Part shown: in pieces, positions 51,154 through 59,283 of the stretch
How positions within the stretch are numbered: the first letter of the stretch is position 1
Layout of the letters: every line of letters starts with the position of its first letter
Assembly: GCF_007989625.1 (NCBI RefSeq)
Contig: NZ_BJUK01000020.1
Location: 1 to 64,000, forward strand
DNA: 64,000 bases
Direction of reading: 5' to 3'
Origin: Bisbaumannia pacifica
GTDB lineage: Bacteria; Pseudomonadota; Gammaproteobacteria; Pseudomonadales; Halomonadaceae
The notes under the pieces: generated by a model
Seen by the model: the letters and a program-made list of their open reading frames with translations, nothing else
Told to the model about the DNA's origin: nothing
Database searches by the model: none
Program-made: the position numbers and the translations under genes

Positions 51154-52365
51154 ATGGACGCGTATCTCCTCGAGTTTGCCAATATGCTGCTGCGATGGCT
51201 CCACGTCATCGCCGCGGTGGCCTGGATCGGTGAATCGATCTACTTCGTGATGCTGGATAACGGGCTGAAGACGCCCAAGGACGAGGCCTGCCGCAAGAAG
51301 GGTGTGTTCGGCGAGATGTGGGCCGTGCACGGCGGCGGCTTCTACCACAACCAGAAGTACGCCACCAGCCCGGAAAAGCTCCCCGACGACCTGCACTGGT
51401 CGTTCTGGAAGTCCTATACCACCTGGCTGTCGGGCTTCGCGCTCTTCACCCTGCTGTATATGGCCAACCCCAGCTTCTACCTGGTCAATCCCAATAGCGC
51501 CTGGGAGTGGGCCGCCAACATGACCGGCTGGCAGGCCAACGTCATGGCGCTGCTCTTCCTGCTCGGCGGTTGGGTGGTCTACAACGAGCTGTGCAAGCGC
51601 ATCAGCCCGAACATGGAGCGCGATGGCGTCCTGAGTATCGCCGTGGCGGTGATGATGGTGGTGGTCGCCTACCTGAGCGTGCATATCTTCTCCGGCCGGG
51701 CCGCCTTCCTGCTGACCGGCGCGGTGATGGCCACCGCCATGTCCGCCAACGTCTTCTTCTGGATCATCCCGGGCCAGCGGCGCATGGTGAAGGCGCTCAA
51801 GGCCGGCGAGACCCCGAACCCCATCGATGGCAAGCGCGGCAAGCAGCGCTCGGTGCACAACACCTACTTCACGCTGCCGGTGGTGCTGCTGATGATCAGC
51901 AACCACTACTCCTTCCTCTACGCCCATGAGCTGGCCTGGGTGATCATGACGCTGTTCATCTTCGCCGGCGCCCTGATCCGTCAGTTCTTCGTGCTGATGC
52001 ACTCCGGCCAGATCAAGCCGGCCTATCCGGCGGCGGGCGTGGTGCTGATCCTGATCAGCGTCTGGGTCGCCGCGCCGAGCAGTGCGCCGGCGGGGGGTAC
52101 CGATGTGGCGGCGGCCGGTGACGGGCCGAGCGTCGCGGAAGTCAGTGGCATCATCAACGAGCGTTGCGTGACCTGCCACTCCCGTGAGCCGAGCCACCCC
52201 AGCTTCAACTCGGCCCCGGCGGGGATCACCTATGACAGCGACGAGAACATCCTCAACAGCATTGCCCAGATCAAGCAGGTGGTGGGCAGCAACTACATGC
52301 CGCTGGGCAATATGACCCAGATGACCGACGAGGAGCGCGCCGTCATCGCCGCCTGGCAGGAGTAA
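51154..52365 (+). CDS. puuD: Urate hydroxylase with C-terminal cytochrome c (PuuD type)
   Basis: 403 residues. Seven to eight membrane helices begin with LRWLHVIAAVAWIGESIYFV, with histidines placed as in the DUF989 urate-oxidising domain (WAVHGGGFYHNQKY). After about residue 315 comes a c-type cytochrome domain with the haem site CVTCH and a later NYMPLGNMTQM methionine. This integral-membrane enzyme oxidises urate to 5-hydroxyisourate and feeds electrons to the respiratory chain instead of making hydrogen peroxide. It replaces soluble uricase here. Followed by a strong hairpin. Confidence 0.95.
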   Translation: MDAYLLEFANMLLRWLHVIAAVAWIGESIYFVMLDNGLKTPKDEACRKKGVFGEMWAVHGGGFYHNQKYATSPEKLPDDLHWSFWKSYTTWLSGFALFTLLYMANPSFYLVNPNSAWEWAANMTGWQANVMALLFLLGGWVVYNELCKRISPNMERDGVLSIAVAVMMVVVAYLSVHIFSGRAAFLLTGAVMATAMSANVFFWIIPGQRRMVKALKAGETPNPIDGKRGKQRSVHNTYFTLPVVLLMISNHYSFLYAHELAWVIMTLFIFAGALIRQFFVLMHSGQIKPAYPAAGVVLILISVWVAAPSSAPAGGTDVAAAGDGPSVAEVSGIINERCVTCHSREPSHPSFNSAPAGITYDSDENILNSIAQIKQVVGSNYMPLGNMTQMTDEERAVIAAWQE

Positions 52366-52399
52366 TCCCCCTCCGCCTGCGGCCCATGCCGTGCCCCGC

Positions 52400-52431
52400 G
52401 ACAGTGGCCCGCCCTCCGGCGGGCCACTGTC
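52400..52431 (+). terminator. Hairpin after puuD
   Basis: Perfect 14-bp arms (GACAGTGGCCCGCC and its complement) with loop CTCC, 34 bp past the stop. No long T-run follows. Confidence 0.7.
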
Positions 52432-52449
52432 GTCCGTGGCCGGCAAAAG

Positions 52450-52457
52450 CGTATACA
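52450..52457. promoter_or_regulatory. CGTATACA operator before the GntR gene
   Basis: Seven of eight bases of TGTATACA, followed by AT, 44 bp before the GntR-family start. Suggests that the regulator controls itself. Confidence 0.55.
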
Positions 52458-52501
52458 ATGGGCAGCAAGATGAGGGCAGTCGATCTGGAGAGTCGTCGAC
52501 C

Positions 52502-53242
52502 ATGACGGAACACACACCGATGCCGACCAAGGCCGATGAGCGACCCAAGCGTCGCCTGGGCAAGAATGGTGATGGCGCCAAGCGGCACGACGAGATCTAT
52601 CGCACCATCAGCGATGCCATCATCGAGCATCGCCTCAAGCCGGGGGCGCGCCTGCGCGAGGATGCCCTCGCCGAGGTGTTCGGCGTCAGCCGCACCGGGA
52701 TCCGCAAGATCCTCCAGCGCCTGGCCCTGGAACAACTGGTGACGCTGACCCCGCGGCGCGGTGCCAGCGTCACCCGGCCCACCGCCGAGGAGGCCAAGGA
52801 GGTCTTCGCCGCCCGCCAGATGGTGGAGTGCGGCCTGATGCCCGAGGTGGCGCGGCGTATCACCGCCGCCGACGTCCGTGACCTGCGCGACAATATTCGC
52901 CGCGAGCTGGAGGCCCTGCGCGCCGGCGAGCAGAGCGTGGCCATCAAGCTCTCCGCCGCCTTCCACGAGCGCCTGGCGCGGCTCTCCGGCAACGCCACCC
53001 TGGCCGAGTTCGTGGGGCGCCTCTGTTCCCGCTCGTCGCTGATCCTGGCGGTCTACGGCAATACCGGCCACCTGGGCTGCGAGTCCCACGATCACGACGA
53101 CCTGATCGGCTTTCTGGAGGAGGGCGACGGCGAGCGGGCCAAGGCCTTCATGAGTCGCCACCTCAGGGCCATCGAGGCCTCCCTGGCGATCACCGAGGAG
53201 GAGGAGGAGCATCCGGACCTGCACCAGATCTTCTCCGAATGA
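52502..53242 (+). CDS. GntR-family (FCD) regulator, probable urate/allantoin controller
   Basis: 246 residues from the ATG after GGAGAGTCGTCGACC. The winged helix shows LAEVFGVSRTGIRKILQRLAL and LTPRRGASVTRPT, and the FCD domain has ARQMVECGLMPEVARR, KLSAAFHERLARLSGN and SHDHDDLIGFLEEGD (metal-type histidines). A basic N-terminal extension of about 30 residues precedes the DNA-binding domain. Surrounded by urate and allantoin genes whose promoters carry TGTATACA palindromes, it is the best candidate for their regulator. Confidence 0.9.
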   Translation: MTEHTPMPTKADERPKRRLGKNGDGAKRHDEIYRTISDAIIEHRLKPGARLREDALAEVFGVSRTGIRKILQRLALEQLVTLTPRRGASVTRPTAEEAKEVFAARQMVECGLMPEVARRITAADVRDLRDNIRRELEALRAGEQSVAIKLSAAFHERLARLSGNATLAEFVGRLCSRSSLILAVYGNTGHLGCESHDHDDLIGFLEEGDGERAKAFMSRHLRAIEASLAITEEEEEHPDLHQIFSE

Positions 53243-53252
53243 CCTCGCCGCT

Positions 53253-53302
53253 CCACGACGACGCAGGCCCCGGGCAAGTGCCCGGGGCCTGCGTCGTCGT
53301 GG
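53253..53302. terminator. Very long hairpin between convergent genes
   Basis: Perfect 23-bp arms with a four-base loop AAGT, between the GntR gene and the NCS1 permease gene. It can end transcription from both sides, though T-runs are absent. Confidence 0.85.
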
Positions 53303-53311
53303 GGTGGAGGA

Positions 53312-54769
53312 TCAGGAGTGGGAGATGGCCGGCACGGCGCGGAACCGGCGCATCAGGCCGTAGTAGAAGAGCCCGCCCAGCGCGGCCCCCAGCAGCCAGC
53401 CGTAGCCGCCGAGGCCGGAGAGCGCCGGCACCAGCACGGTGGAGATCGAGAACAGCGCCGCGCCAGCGAAGGCGATCAGGGCGCGCTGGTTCCAGCCCTT
53501 GAGGTAGTGGTAGCGGCCGCCCTCCGCTGAGGAGAAGAGATCCTGCATGTTCAGCGTCTGGCGCTTGATCAGGTAGTAGTCCACCACGATGATGCCGTAG
53601 AAGGGCGCGACGACGGCCCCCAGGGCATTGACGAAGCCCGGCACGCCGATCTGGCTGATCACCGAGACCCACAGCGCGCCGACGAAGAAGGCCAGCACGG
53701 CGGTGATCAGGCCGCCCACCTTGAAGCTGATCTTGCTGGGGAAGAGGTTGGCCAGGTCATAGGCCGGCGGGATGAAGTTGGCCACCAGGTTGATGCCCAC
53801 GGTGGCGGCGAAGAAGGTCAGGGCGGCGACGATGGTCAGCGGCAGGGAGTCGACCCGCTCGACGATATCCGCCGGGTTGGTCAGCGCCTCGCCGAACAGC
53901 ACCAGGGTACCGGCGGTGATGATCAGGGCGATAAACGAGAAGAAGGCCACGTTCAGCGGCAGCCCCAGCAGGTTGCCCAGCTTCATCTGCCGCTCGCTCT
54001 TCACGAAACGGGTGAAGTCGCCGAAGTTGATCACCACGGCGGCGAAGTAGGCGACCATGGTGCCGACGATGGCCAGGAAGGCCGCCACGGCGCTGCCGCT
54101 GCGTTCCTCATCGGCGCTGAAGATGGAGCTCACCGCGGGCAGCAGGTCGCCGCCGGCCTGGACCCAGACCACGACCATCAGCACCAGCATCACCACATAG
54201 ACCATCGGGCCGGCCCAGTTGAGGAAGTGCTTGATACGCTCGATGCCGGCCCAGAAGATCGCGATCTGGAACAGCCAGACGATCACGAAGGCCAGCCAGG
54301 CCACCCCCGAGAGCCCCAGGAAGGTGCTGCCGTCGCCGCCGCCGAACAGGGCGGTGATCAGCAGCGCCACCGCCGTGGAGGCGAAATAGGTCTGCACCCC
54401 GTACCAGAAGATGCCGATGATGGCGCGCAGCAGGGCCGGCAGGTTGGCGCCGCGCACCCCCATGCTGGCGCGAATCATCACCGGGAAGGGGATGCCGTAC
54501 TTGACGCTGGGCTTGCCGGTCAGGTTGACCAGATACATGACGATCACCCCGGCGAGGATGATCGCCGCCATCACCGCCCAGCCATTCAGCCCGTAGGTCA
54601 GAAACAGCGAGGCGGCCAGGGTGTAGCCGAACAGGCTCTGGATGTCGTTGGACCACACATTGAAGATCTCGAAGGCCCCCCAGTTGCGATCCTTGTGCTT
54701 CAGCGGGGCCAGGTCCTCGTTATAGAGGCTCGGGTCGATCGTCTGGATATCCAGGTCGCTCTCTTTCAT
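53312..54769 (-). CDS. NCS1-family nucleobase/allantoin permease (copy 1)
   Basis: About 485 residues with 12 helices. The NCS1 signature regions are HKDRNWGAFEIFNVWSNDIQSLFGYTLA (helix 1), KYGIPFPVMIRASMGVRGANLPALLRAI (helix 3) and YYLIKRQTLNMQDLF near the C-terminus. The family carries allantoin, hydantoins, cytosine or uracil. Last gene of the racemase-NCS1-NCS1 unit, 61 bp after the other permease. ATG chosen at MKESDLDIQ after GGTGA; an ATG 12 bp earlier is possible. Confidence 0.92.
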   Translation of the reverse strand: MKESDLDIQTIDPSLYNEDLAPLKHKDRNWGAFEIFNVWSNDIQSLFGYTLAASLFLTYGLNGWAVMAAIILAGVIVMYLVNLTGKPSVKYGIPFPVMIRASMGVRGANLPALLRAIIGIFWYGVQTYFASTAVALLITALFGGGDGSTFLGLSGVAWLAFVIVWLFQIAIFWAGIERIKHFLNWAGPMVYVVMLVLMVVVWVQAGGDLLPAVSSIFSADEERSGSAVAAFLAIVGTMVAYFAAVVINFGDFTRFVKSERQMKLGNLLGLPLNVAFFSFIALIITAGTLVLFGEALTNPADIVERVDSLPLTIVAALTFFAATVGINLVANFIPPAYDLANLFPSKISFKVGGLITAVLAFFVGALWVSVISQIGVPGFVNALGAVVAPFYGIIVVDYYLIKRQTLNMQDLFSSAEGGRYHYLKGWNQRALIAFAGAALFSISTVLVPALSGLGGYGWLLGAALGGLFYYGLMRRFRAVPAISHS

Positions 54770-54830
54770 CGGGGTCACCATTGTCGTTGTTGTGGCGACG
54801 GCCCGGCCTGGCCGAGCCGTCGTATCGGGC

Positions 54831-56207
54831 TTACTGACGGAAGCGCTGGCAGGGGGCCCAGTGCGTCATCAGCAGGTAGTAGGTGGCACCGGCCGGAATC
54901 AGGCTGGCGTACCAGGAGACGGAGGAGAAGCTGAGGGCGGCGACGATGCCCACGACGGTGGCGATCAATGCCGCCACGTTGACGCCCCGATAGGGGCCGT
55001 TCTCGTCATACAGCTTGTCCAGGTCCAGGGTGCGGCGACGAATCAGGAAGTAGTCCACCACCAGGATGGCGAAGATCGGCCCCAGGAAGGCGGAATAGGT
55101 CTGCACGAAGAGTTGCAGGCCGGCGGCGGAATCCGGCTGCACCAGCTTCCAGGGGAAGGTCGCGAAGGCCAGCAGCCCCACCAGGATGGTGGCGGTGCGG
55201 AACTTCATCTTGAAGACGTCCATCAGCACATAGGTGGGCGGCACCACGTTGTTGAGCACATTGGTGGTGACCTGGGCGAAGGCGATAAACAGCAGGGTAG
55301 CCATCAGCAGCGGAGTATTGTCCACCGCATTGGTGAAGACCTGGATGGGGTCGGCGGTGCCGGTGGCCTCGGAGACCATGAAGCCGATCAGGCCCATGAA
55401 CAGGGTGCAGGGCAGGATCGACATGGCGTAGATGGTGGTCAGCAGGCCGGCCCCGGTGCCCTGCTTGTGCTCCCGGGAGTAGTCGCTGACGTTGAGCATC
55501 ATGGTGCTGTAGATGCCCAGGAAGAGCATGGTGGCGCCCCAGAAGGGCAGGCCCCAGGAGCCTTCCATGGTCAGCAGGTTGGCGGAGAGCTCGTCACCGT
55601 AGCGCTGCACCGTGGCATAGAACATATAGGCCAGGGAGGCGAGGATAAAGGCGCTGCCCACGTTCTCCAGCCACTTGATGCCCTGGAAGCCCATCACCGA
55701 CAGGCCGATCTGCAGGAACTGGAAGGTGACGAAGTAGAAGATCAGATTGTCGAAGCCGAACAGGGTCGTCGAGACCATGTTCAGGGCCCCGGCGCCGATC
55801 CAGCTCTGGAAGCCGTACCAGACGATGGCCGGTACCGCCCGCACCAGGCCCGGCAGGCGCGTGCCGGCGAAGCCGAAGGCGCCGCGGGCCTGGACCATGA
55901 AGGGAATGCCGTACTTGTAGCCGGCGGCGCCGTTCAGGGCCAGGGCGATGCCGATCACGAAGCAGCCGATGGCGATGGCCACGGTGGCCTGGATCAGGTT
56001 CAGGGTACCCACCACGCTGGAGCCCATGGCGAAGGTGCCGATGGAGACGCAGCCGCCGAACCAGGCCAGGAAATAGGAGGCGCGGCCCATGATGCGGGTC
56101 TGTTGGGGCGCCAGGGATTCCTCGCCGGGCGCCTTGCCGGCGGCGCCGGCGGATAGCTCGGGAGTGACGGGCATGGCTTCGGCCTGCAGGGAGTCGCTCT
56201 TGTTCAT
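54831..56207 (-). CDS. NCS1-family nucleobase permease (copy 2)
   Basis: 458 residues with 12 helices. SYFLAWFGGCVSIGTFAMGSSV is helix 1 and KYGIPFMVQARGAFGFAGTRLPGLVRAVPAI the conserved helix 3 region. Shorter N- and C-termini and low identity to the neighbour place it on the cytosine-permease-like (CodB) side of NCS1, whereas copy 1 is closer to the allantoin/hydantoin side. Both lie between allantoin racemase and the GntR gene. The division of substrates is unknown. Confidence 0.9.
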   Translation of the reverse strand: MNKSDSLQAEAMPVTPELSAGAAGKAPGEESLAPQQTRIMGRASYFLAWFGGCVSIGTFAMGSSVVGTLNLIQATVAIAIGCFVIGIALALNGAAGYKYGIPFMVQARGAFGFAGTRLPGLVRAVPAIVWYGFQSWIGAGALNMVSTTLFGFDNLIFYFVTFQFLQIGLSVMGFQGIKWLENVGSAFILASLAYMFYATVQRYGDELSANLLTMEGSWGLPFWGATMLFLGIYSTMMLNVSDYSREHKQGTGAGLLTTIYAMSILPCTLFMGLIGFMVSEATGTADPIQVFTNAVDNTPLLMATLLFIAFAQVTTNVLNNVVPPTYVLMDVFKMKFRTATILVGLLAFATFPWKLVQPDSAAGLQLFVQTYSAFLGPIFAILVVDYFLIRRRTLDLDKLYDENGPYRGVNVAALIATVVGIVAALSFSSVSWYASLIPAGATYYLLMTHWAPCQRFRQ

Positions 56208-56265
56208 GATAGTGTCCTCGCGGTTTTTGGGACGGTTGTTGTTGTTACGTCGTCGATGGCAAGGC

Positions 56266-57012
56266 TCAGGCCGCCGGGGTCAGCCCCGAGAAGTGTTCGA
56301 AACGACCGGTGAAGGCCTTGGGGCGCGGGAAGGCCAGGTCGCCATGCTTGCTGGTGCCGAGCCTCAGCCCCACCAGGGCCTCGGCCAGCTTGACCGCCGC
56401 GGTGACGCCTTCCACCACCGGCAGCCCTACCGCCTCGGTGATCTCGGCGGTCAGGTCGGCCATGCCGCCACAGCCCAGCACGATGGCGCCGATGCCATCC
56501 TCCGCCTTGGCCCGGCGCCCCTCGTCGATAATGCGCGCCACGGCGGCCTCGCCGTCTTCCTCCAGGTCGAGCACCGGAATCTCCGCCGCCCGCACCCGCC
56601 GGCAGTGATGGGCGAAGCCGTACTGGGCCAGCAGATGCTCGGCGATGATGGCGGTGCGTCCCAGGGTGGTGACCACCGAGAAGCGGGTGCTGATCAGGCT
56701 GGCCATATGGAAGGCCGCCTCGGCGATGCCGATCACCGGGGCGCGGGTCAGTTCGCGGGCCGCCAGCAGTCCCGGGTCGCCGAAGCAGGCGATGATATAG
56801 GCGTCGGTCCCCTCCCGCTCGCCGGCGAGGATCTCCTCCTGGACGCCCACCGCGGCCACCGCCTCGTCGAAGTGGCTCTCGATGGAGACCGGCCCGGCGG
56901 CGGGCTGGGTGGCGATGATATGGGTGCCAGGGGCGGCGATGCGCGTCGCCGCCTCACCGATGGTGGCGGTCATGCCGGCGGTGGTGTTGGGGTTGATCAG
57001 GCGTAGCTGCAT
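56266..57012 (-). CDS. hpxA: Allantoin/hydantoin racemase (Asp/Glu racemase superfamily)
   Basis: 248 residues starting MQLRLINPNTTAGMTATI, the conserved NPNT opening of the hydantoin racemase family. Both catalytic cysteines are present: IIACFGDPGL (about residue 78) and IVLGCGGMADL (about residue 180). It interconverts R- and S-allantoin so that a stereospecific allantoinase can use both. First gene of a unit with two NCS1 permeases; the promoter side carries TTGTACACAA and further TGTATACA sites. Confidence 0.88.
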   Translation of the reverse strand: MQLRLINPNTTAGMTATIGEAATRIAAPGTHIIATQPAAGPVSIESHFDEAVAAVGVQEEILAGEREGTDAYIIACFGDPGLLAARELTRAPVIGIAEAAFHMASLISTRFSVVTTLGRTAIIAEHLLAQYGFAHHCRRVRAAEIPVLDLEEDGEAAVARIIDEGRRAKAEDGIGAIVLGCGGMADLTAEITEAVGLPVVEGVTAAVKLAEALVGLRLGTSKHGDLAFPRPKAFTGRFEHFSGLTPAA

Positions 57013-57047
57013 GGTGGGCCTCGCGGTTTGTGGACAAGGAATTATTG

Positions 57048-57061
57048 TTTTGTACACAAAA
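57048..57061. promoter_or_regulatory. TTTTGTACACAAAA operator before the racemase gene
   Basis: TTTTGT-AC-ACAAAA, symmetric except at the centre, 35 bp before the allantoin racemase start. A variant of the TTGTATACAA site. Confidence 0.6.
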
Positions 57062-57237
57062 TAGGTCGGCGAGGCCCTGATCGCAAGTCGCTGGACATTC
57101 TTGCGAATCACTTAAACATTTCCTTTAAGAACAGGTAATTATCTCTGTTTTATTAAGTATGATTGATTATTTTTTGACTAGACTTAGGTCGTATTCGGCG
57201 AAAAAAACGCGGCCTGTCGACCGAGGATAGGGCGTGA

Positions 57238-57259
57238 TGTATACAATTATTTGTATACA
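57238..57259. promoter_or_regulatory. Double TGTATACA operator
   Basis: Two perfect TGTATACA sites at 57238-57245 and 57252-57259, centres 14 bp apart, in the 424-bp divergent space between the two racemase-family genes. Spacing close to one and a half helical turns suggests side-by-side dimers on different faces. Confidence 0.75.
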
Positions 57260-57353
57260 GTGTGCTCATCGACGGGCGTCATTTCGCGGCGAGGCGTATT
57301 CCGGCCGCTGCGTTGGCGGAACTGGCGTGGCGGACAAAAAATCGCTTGAATTT

Positions 57354-57365
57354 TTTGTATACAAA
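57354..57365. promoter_or_regulatory. TTTGTATACAAA operator before the second racemase-like gene
   Basis: A perfect 12-bp palindrome, 71 bp before the start at 57437, directly after a run of Ts. Strongest of the series. Confidence 0.75.
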
Positions 57366-57436
57366 GATCAATCCTAGAGGGGCGGCCCTCCCATGTGGGC
57401 GGCCTGCCACTCGGAGAAGATAAAGAGGAGAGAGGA

Positions 57437-58144
57437 ATGCGTCTGCTGCTGCTCAACGGCAATAGCAATGCCGCCATGACCGCGACCCTGGCGAGTCGCG
57501 CCCGGCAGTGGCTGGGCGCGGCGGTGACGGTCATCGAGGAGACCACCGCGGAGGGCGTGCCTTATATCGGCTCGCGCCGCGACTGTGCCCTGACCGCCGC
57601 CCATACGCTGGGCCGGGTAGAGGCGCACCTGGCGCGGGGCGACCTGGCGGCGGATGCCATCCTGCTGGGCTGCTTCGGCGAGCCGGGGCTGGAGGCGGTG
57701 CGCGAGATCAGTCCGGTACCGGTGCTGGGCATGCTGGAGGCCTCGGTGCTCTGCGCCCTGCAGCTGGGGGAGCGTTTCGCCATCGTGACTCCCGGGCTGC
57801 GCTGGCCGCGGATGATCGAGGAGCGCCTGCATGCCCTGGGGGTGGCCCACCACTGCCTGGAGATCGTGCCGGTGCGGGTCGAGGACCTGGCGCTGCCGCT
57901 TCGCCAAGAGCAGGTGAGCGAGCGGTTGATGGAGGCCCTGGAGGGGTTGCAGCGGCGCGCCGCGCCGCCGGTGGTGATTATCGGCGGCGCGGCCTTCGCC
58001 GGCTTCGCGGCCCGCTTGCCGGCGCCGCCGGGCTGCCGCCTGCTGGATGCCTTCGATGCGGCCCTGGCCCAGTCCCTGGCCCTGATGCGCCTCGGCGCCC
58101 CTGGGCAGGTCTCCGGGGGGAAAGCCGAGACATCCGAGACTTGA
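57437..58144 (+). CDS. Asp/Glu racemase-superfamily protein lacking the second catalytic Cys
   Basis: 235 residues, ATG after AAAGAGGAGAGAGGA. It opens MRLLLLNGNSNAAMTATL, similar to the NPNT motif of hydantoin racemases. The first cysteine is kept in ILLGCFGEPGL, but the second, expected in LGCxGM, is Ala in IIGGAAFAGF. Two-base racemisation is therefore unlikely. Lyases and decarboxylases of this fold work with one cysteine. It sits between allantoin racemase and allantoinase and shares their operators, so a ureide is the likely substrate. The reaction is unknown. Confidence 0.8.
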   Translation: MRLLLLNGNSNAAMTATLASRARQWLGAAVTVIEETTAEGVPYIGSRRDCALTAAHTLGRVEAHLARGDLAADAILLGCFGEPGLEAVREISPVPVLGMLEASVLCALQLGERFAIVTPGLRWPRMIEERLHALGVAHHCLEIVPVRVEDLALPLRQEQVSERLMEALEGLQRRAAPPVVIIGGAAFAGFAARLPAPPGCRLLDAFDAALAQSLALMRLGAPGQVSGGKAETSET

Positions 58145-58174
58145 AAGCTAGCTGGATACACTCTATCTTCTTAT

Positions 58175-58182
58175 TGTATACA
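58175..58182. promoter_or_regulatory. TGTATACA operator before puuE
   Basis: Perfect TGTATACA within TTATTGTATACATAAA, 66 bp before the allantoinase start. Completes the series over the urate-allantoin genes. Confidence 0.7.
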
Positions 58183-58248
58183 TAAACTGTTGCTCGCTTC
58201 TGTCCCCCGGAGGCCGGGCCAACGCAGAACAATCAGGAAAGGTCAGCC

Positions 58249-59184
58249 ATGAGCGTAACGCCTAATAGCGACTATCCCCGTGACCTGATCGGCTACGGCC
58301 GTGATCCGGTGCACGCCAACTGGCCCGGCAAGGCCAAGATCGCCGTGCAGTTCGTCCTCAACTACGAAGAGGGCGGCGAGAACTGCGTGCTGCACGGTGA
58401 CAGCCACTCCGAGAAGTTCCTCTCCGAGATCGTCGGTGCCGAGGCCTACCCGGAGCGCCACCTGAGCATGGAGTCGATCTACGAGTACGGCTCCCGGGTC
58501 GGCGTCTGGCGCATCCTCAAGGAGTTCGAGCGCCGCGGCCTGCCGCTGACCGTGTTCGGCGTCGCCATGGCCCTGGAGCGCCACCCGGAGGTGGCCCACG
58601 CCTTCAAGGAACTGGGCCACGAGATCGCCTGTCACGGCCTGCGCTGGATCCACTACCAGAACGTGCCGGAGAGCGTCGAGCGCGAGCATATGCAGCGCGC
58701 CATCGAGATCTTCCAGAACCTCTACGGCGAGAAGCCGCTGGGCTGGTATACCGGCCGCGACAGCCCCAACACCCGGCGCCTGGTGCTCGACGAGGGCTCC
58801 TTCCTCTACGACAGCGACTACTACGGCGACGACCTGCCGTTCTGGACCACCGAGCGCGACAGCCAGGGCGAGGCCCGCTCCCACCTGGTGGTGCCCTACA
58901 CCCTGGACACCAACGACATGCGCTTCGCCACGCCCCAGGGCTTCAATACCGGCGACCACTTCTTCAGCTACCTGCGTGACGCCTTCGACGTGCTCTACGC
59001 GGAGGGCGAGGAGGCGCCGAAGATGCTCTCCATCGGCATGCACTGTCGCCTGCTGGGACGTCCGGGCCGCTTCCGCGCCCTGCAGCGCTTCCTCGACCAT
59101 ATCGAGGCCCATGACCGGGTCTGGGTCACGCGCCGCGTGGATATCGCCCGCCATTGGGCCGAGCACCACCCGGCGGCACGCTGA
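58249..59184 (+). CDS. puuE: Allantoinase PuuE (polysaccharide deacetylase fold)
   Basis: 311 residues of the metal-independent allantoinase type. Opening DYPRDLIGYGRDPVHANWPG, then VQFVLNYEEGGENCVLHGD, GHEIACHGLRWIHYQ and GWYTGRDSPNTRRL are diagnostic. The last replaces the catalytic metal site of true deacetylases. It opens the hydantoin ring of allantoin to allantoate. It has its own promoter with a TGTATACA site and a strong hairpin after the stop. Confidence 0.95.
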   Translation: MSVTPNSDYPRDLIGYGRDPVHANWPGKAKIAVQFVLNYEEGGENCVLHGDSHSEKFLSEIVGAEAYPERHLSMESIYEYGSRVGVWRILKEFERRGLPLTVFGVAMALERHPEVAHAFKELGHEIACHGLRWIHYQNVPESVEREHMQRAIEIFQNLYGEKPLGWYTGRDSPNTRRLVLDEGSFLYDSDYYGDDLPFWTTERDSQGEARSHLVVPYTLDTNDMRFATPQGFNTGDHFFSYLRDAFDVLYAEGEEAPKMLSIGMHCRLLGRPGRFRALQRFLDHIEAHDRVWVTRRVDIARHWAEHHPAAR

Positions 59185-59215
59185 GGTCGGCCTCCGATGA
59201 TGGCGCCTCCCGAAA

Positions 59216-59256
59216 CCAGCATGCCCCGCCCGGCGGGGCCGGGCGGGGCATGCTGG
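59216..59256. terminator. Bidirectional hairpin after puuE
   Basis: Perfect 19-bp arms (core GCATGCCCCGCCCGGC) with a three-base loop, between convergent puuE and the YfcC-family gene. Confidence 0.85.
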
Positions 59257-59283
59257 TGGCAAGGCGGGTGGTGCGTCAGGCGA

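Noticed and set aside
53253-53302. Attachment site or insertion-sequence end
   Set aside because: The long palindrome lies exactly between two convergent genes, with no transposase, direct repeat or tRNA nearby. A terminator explains it better.
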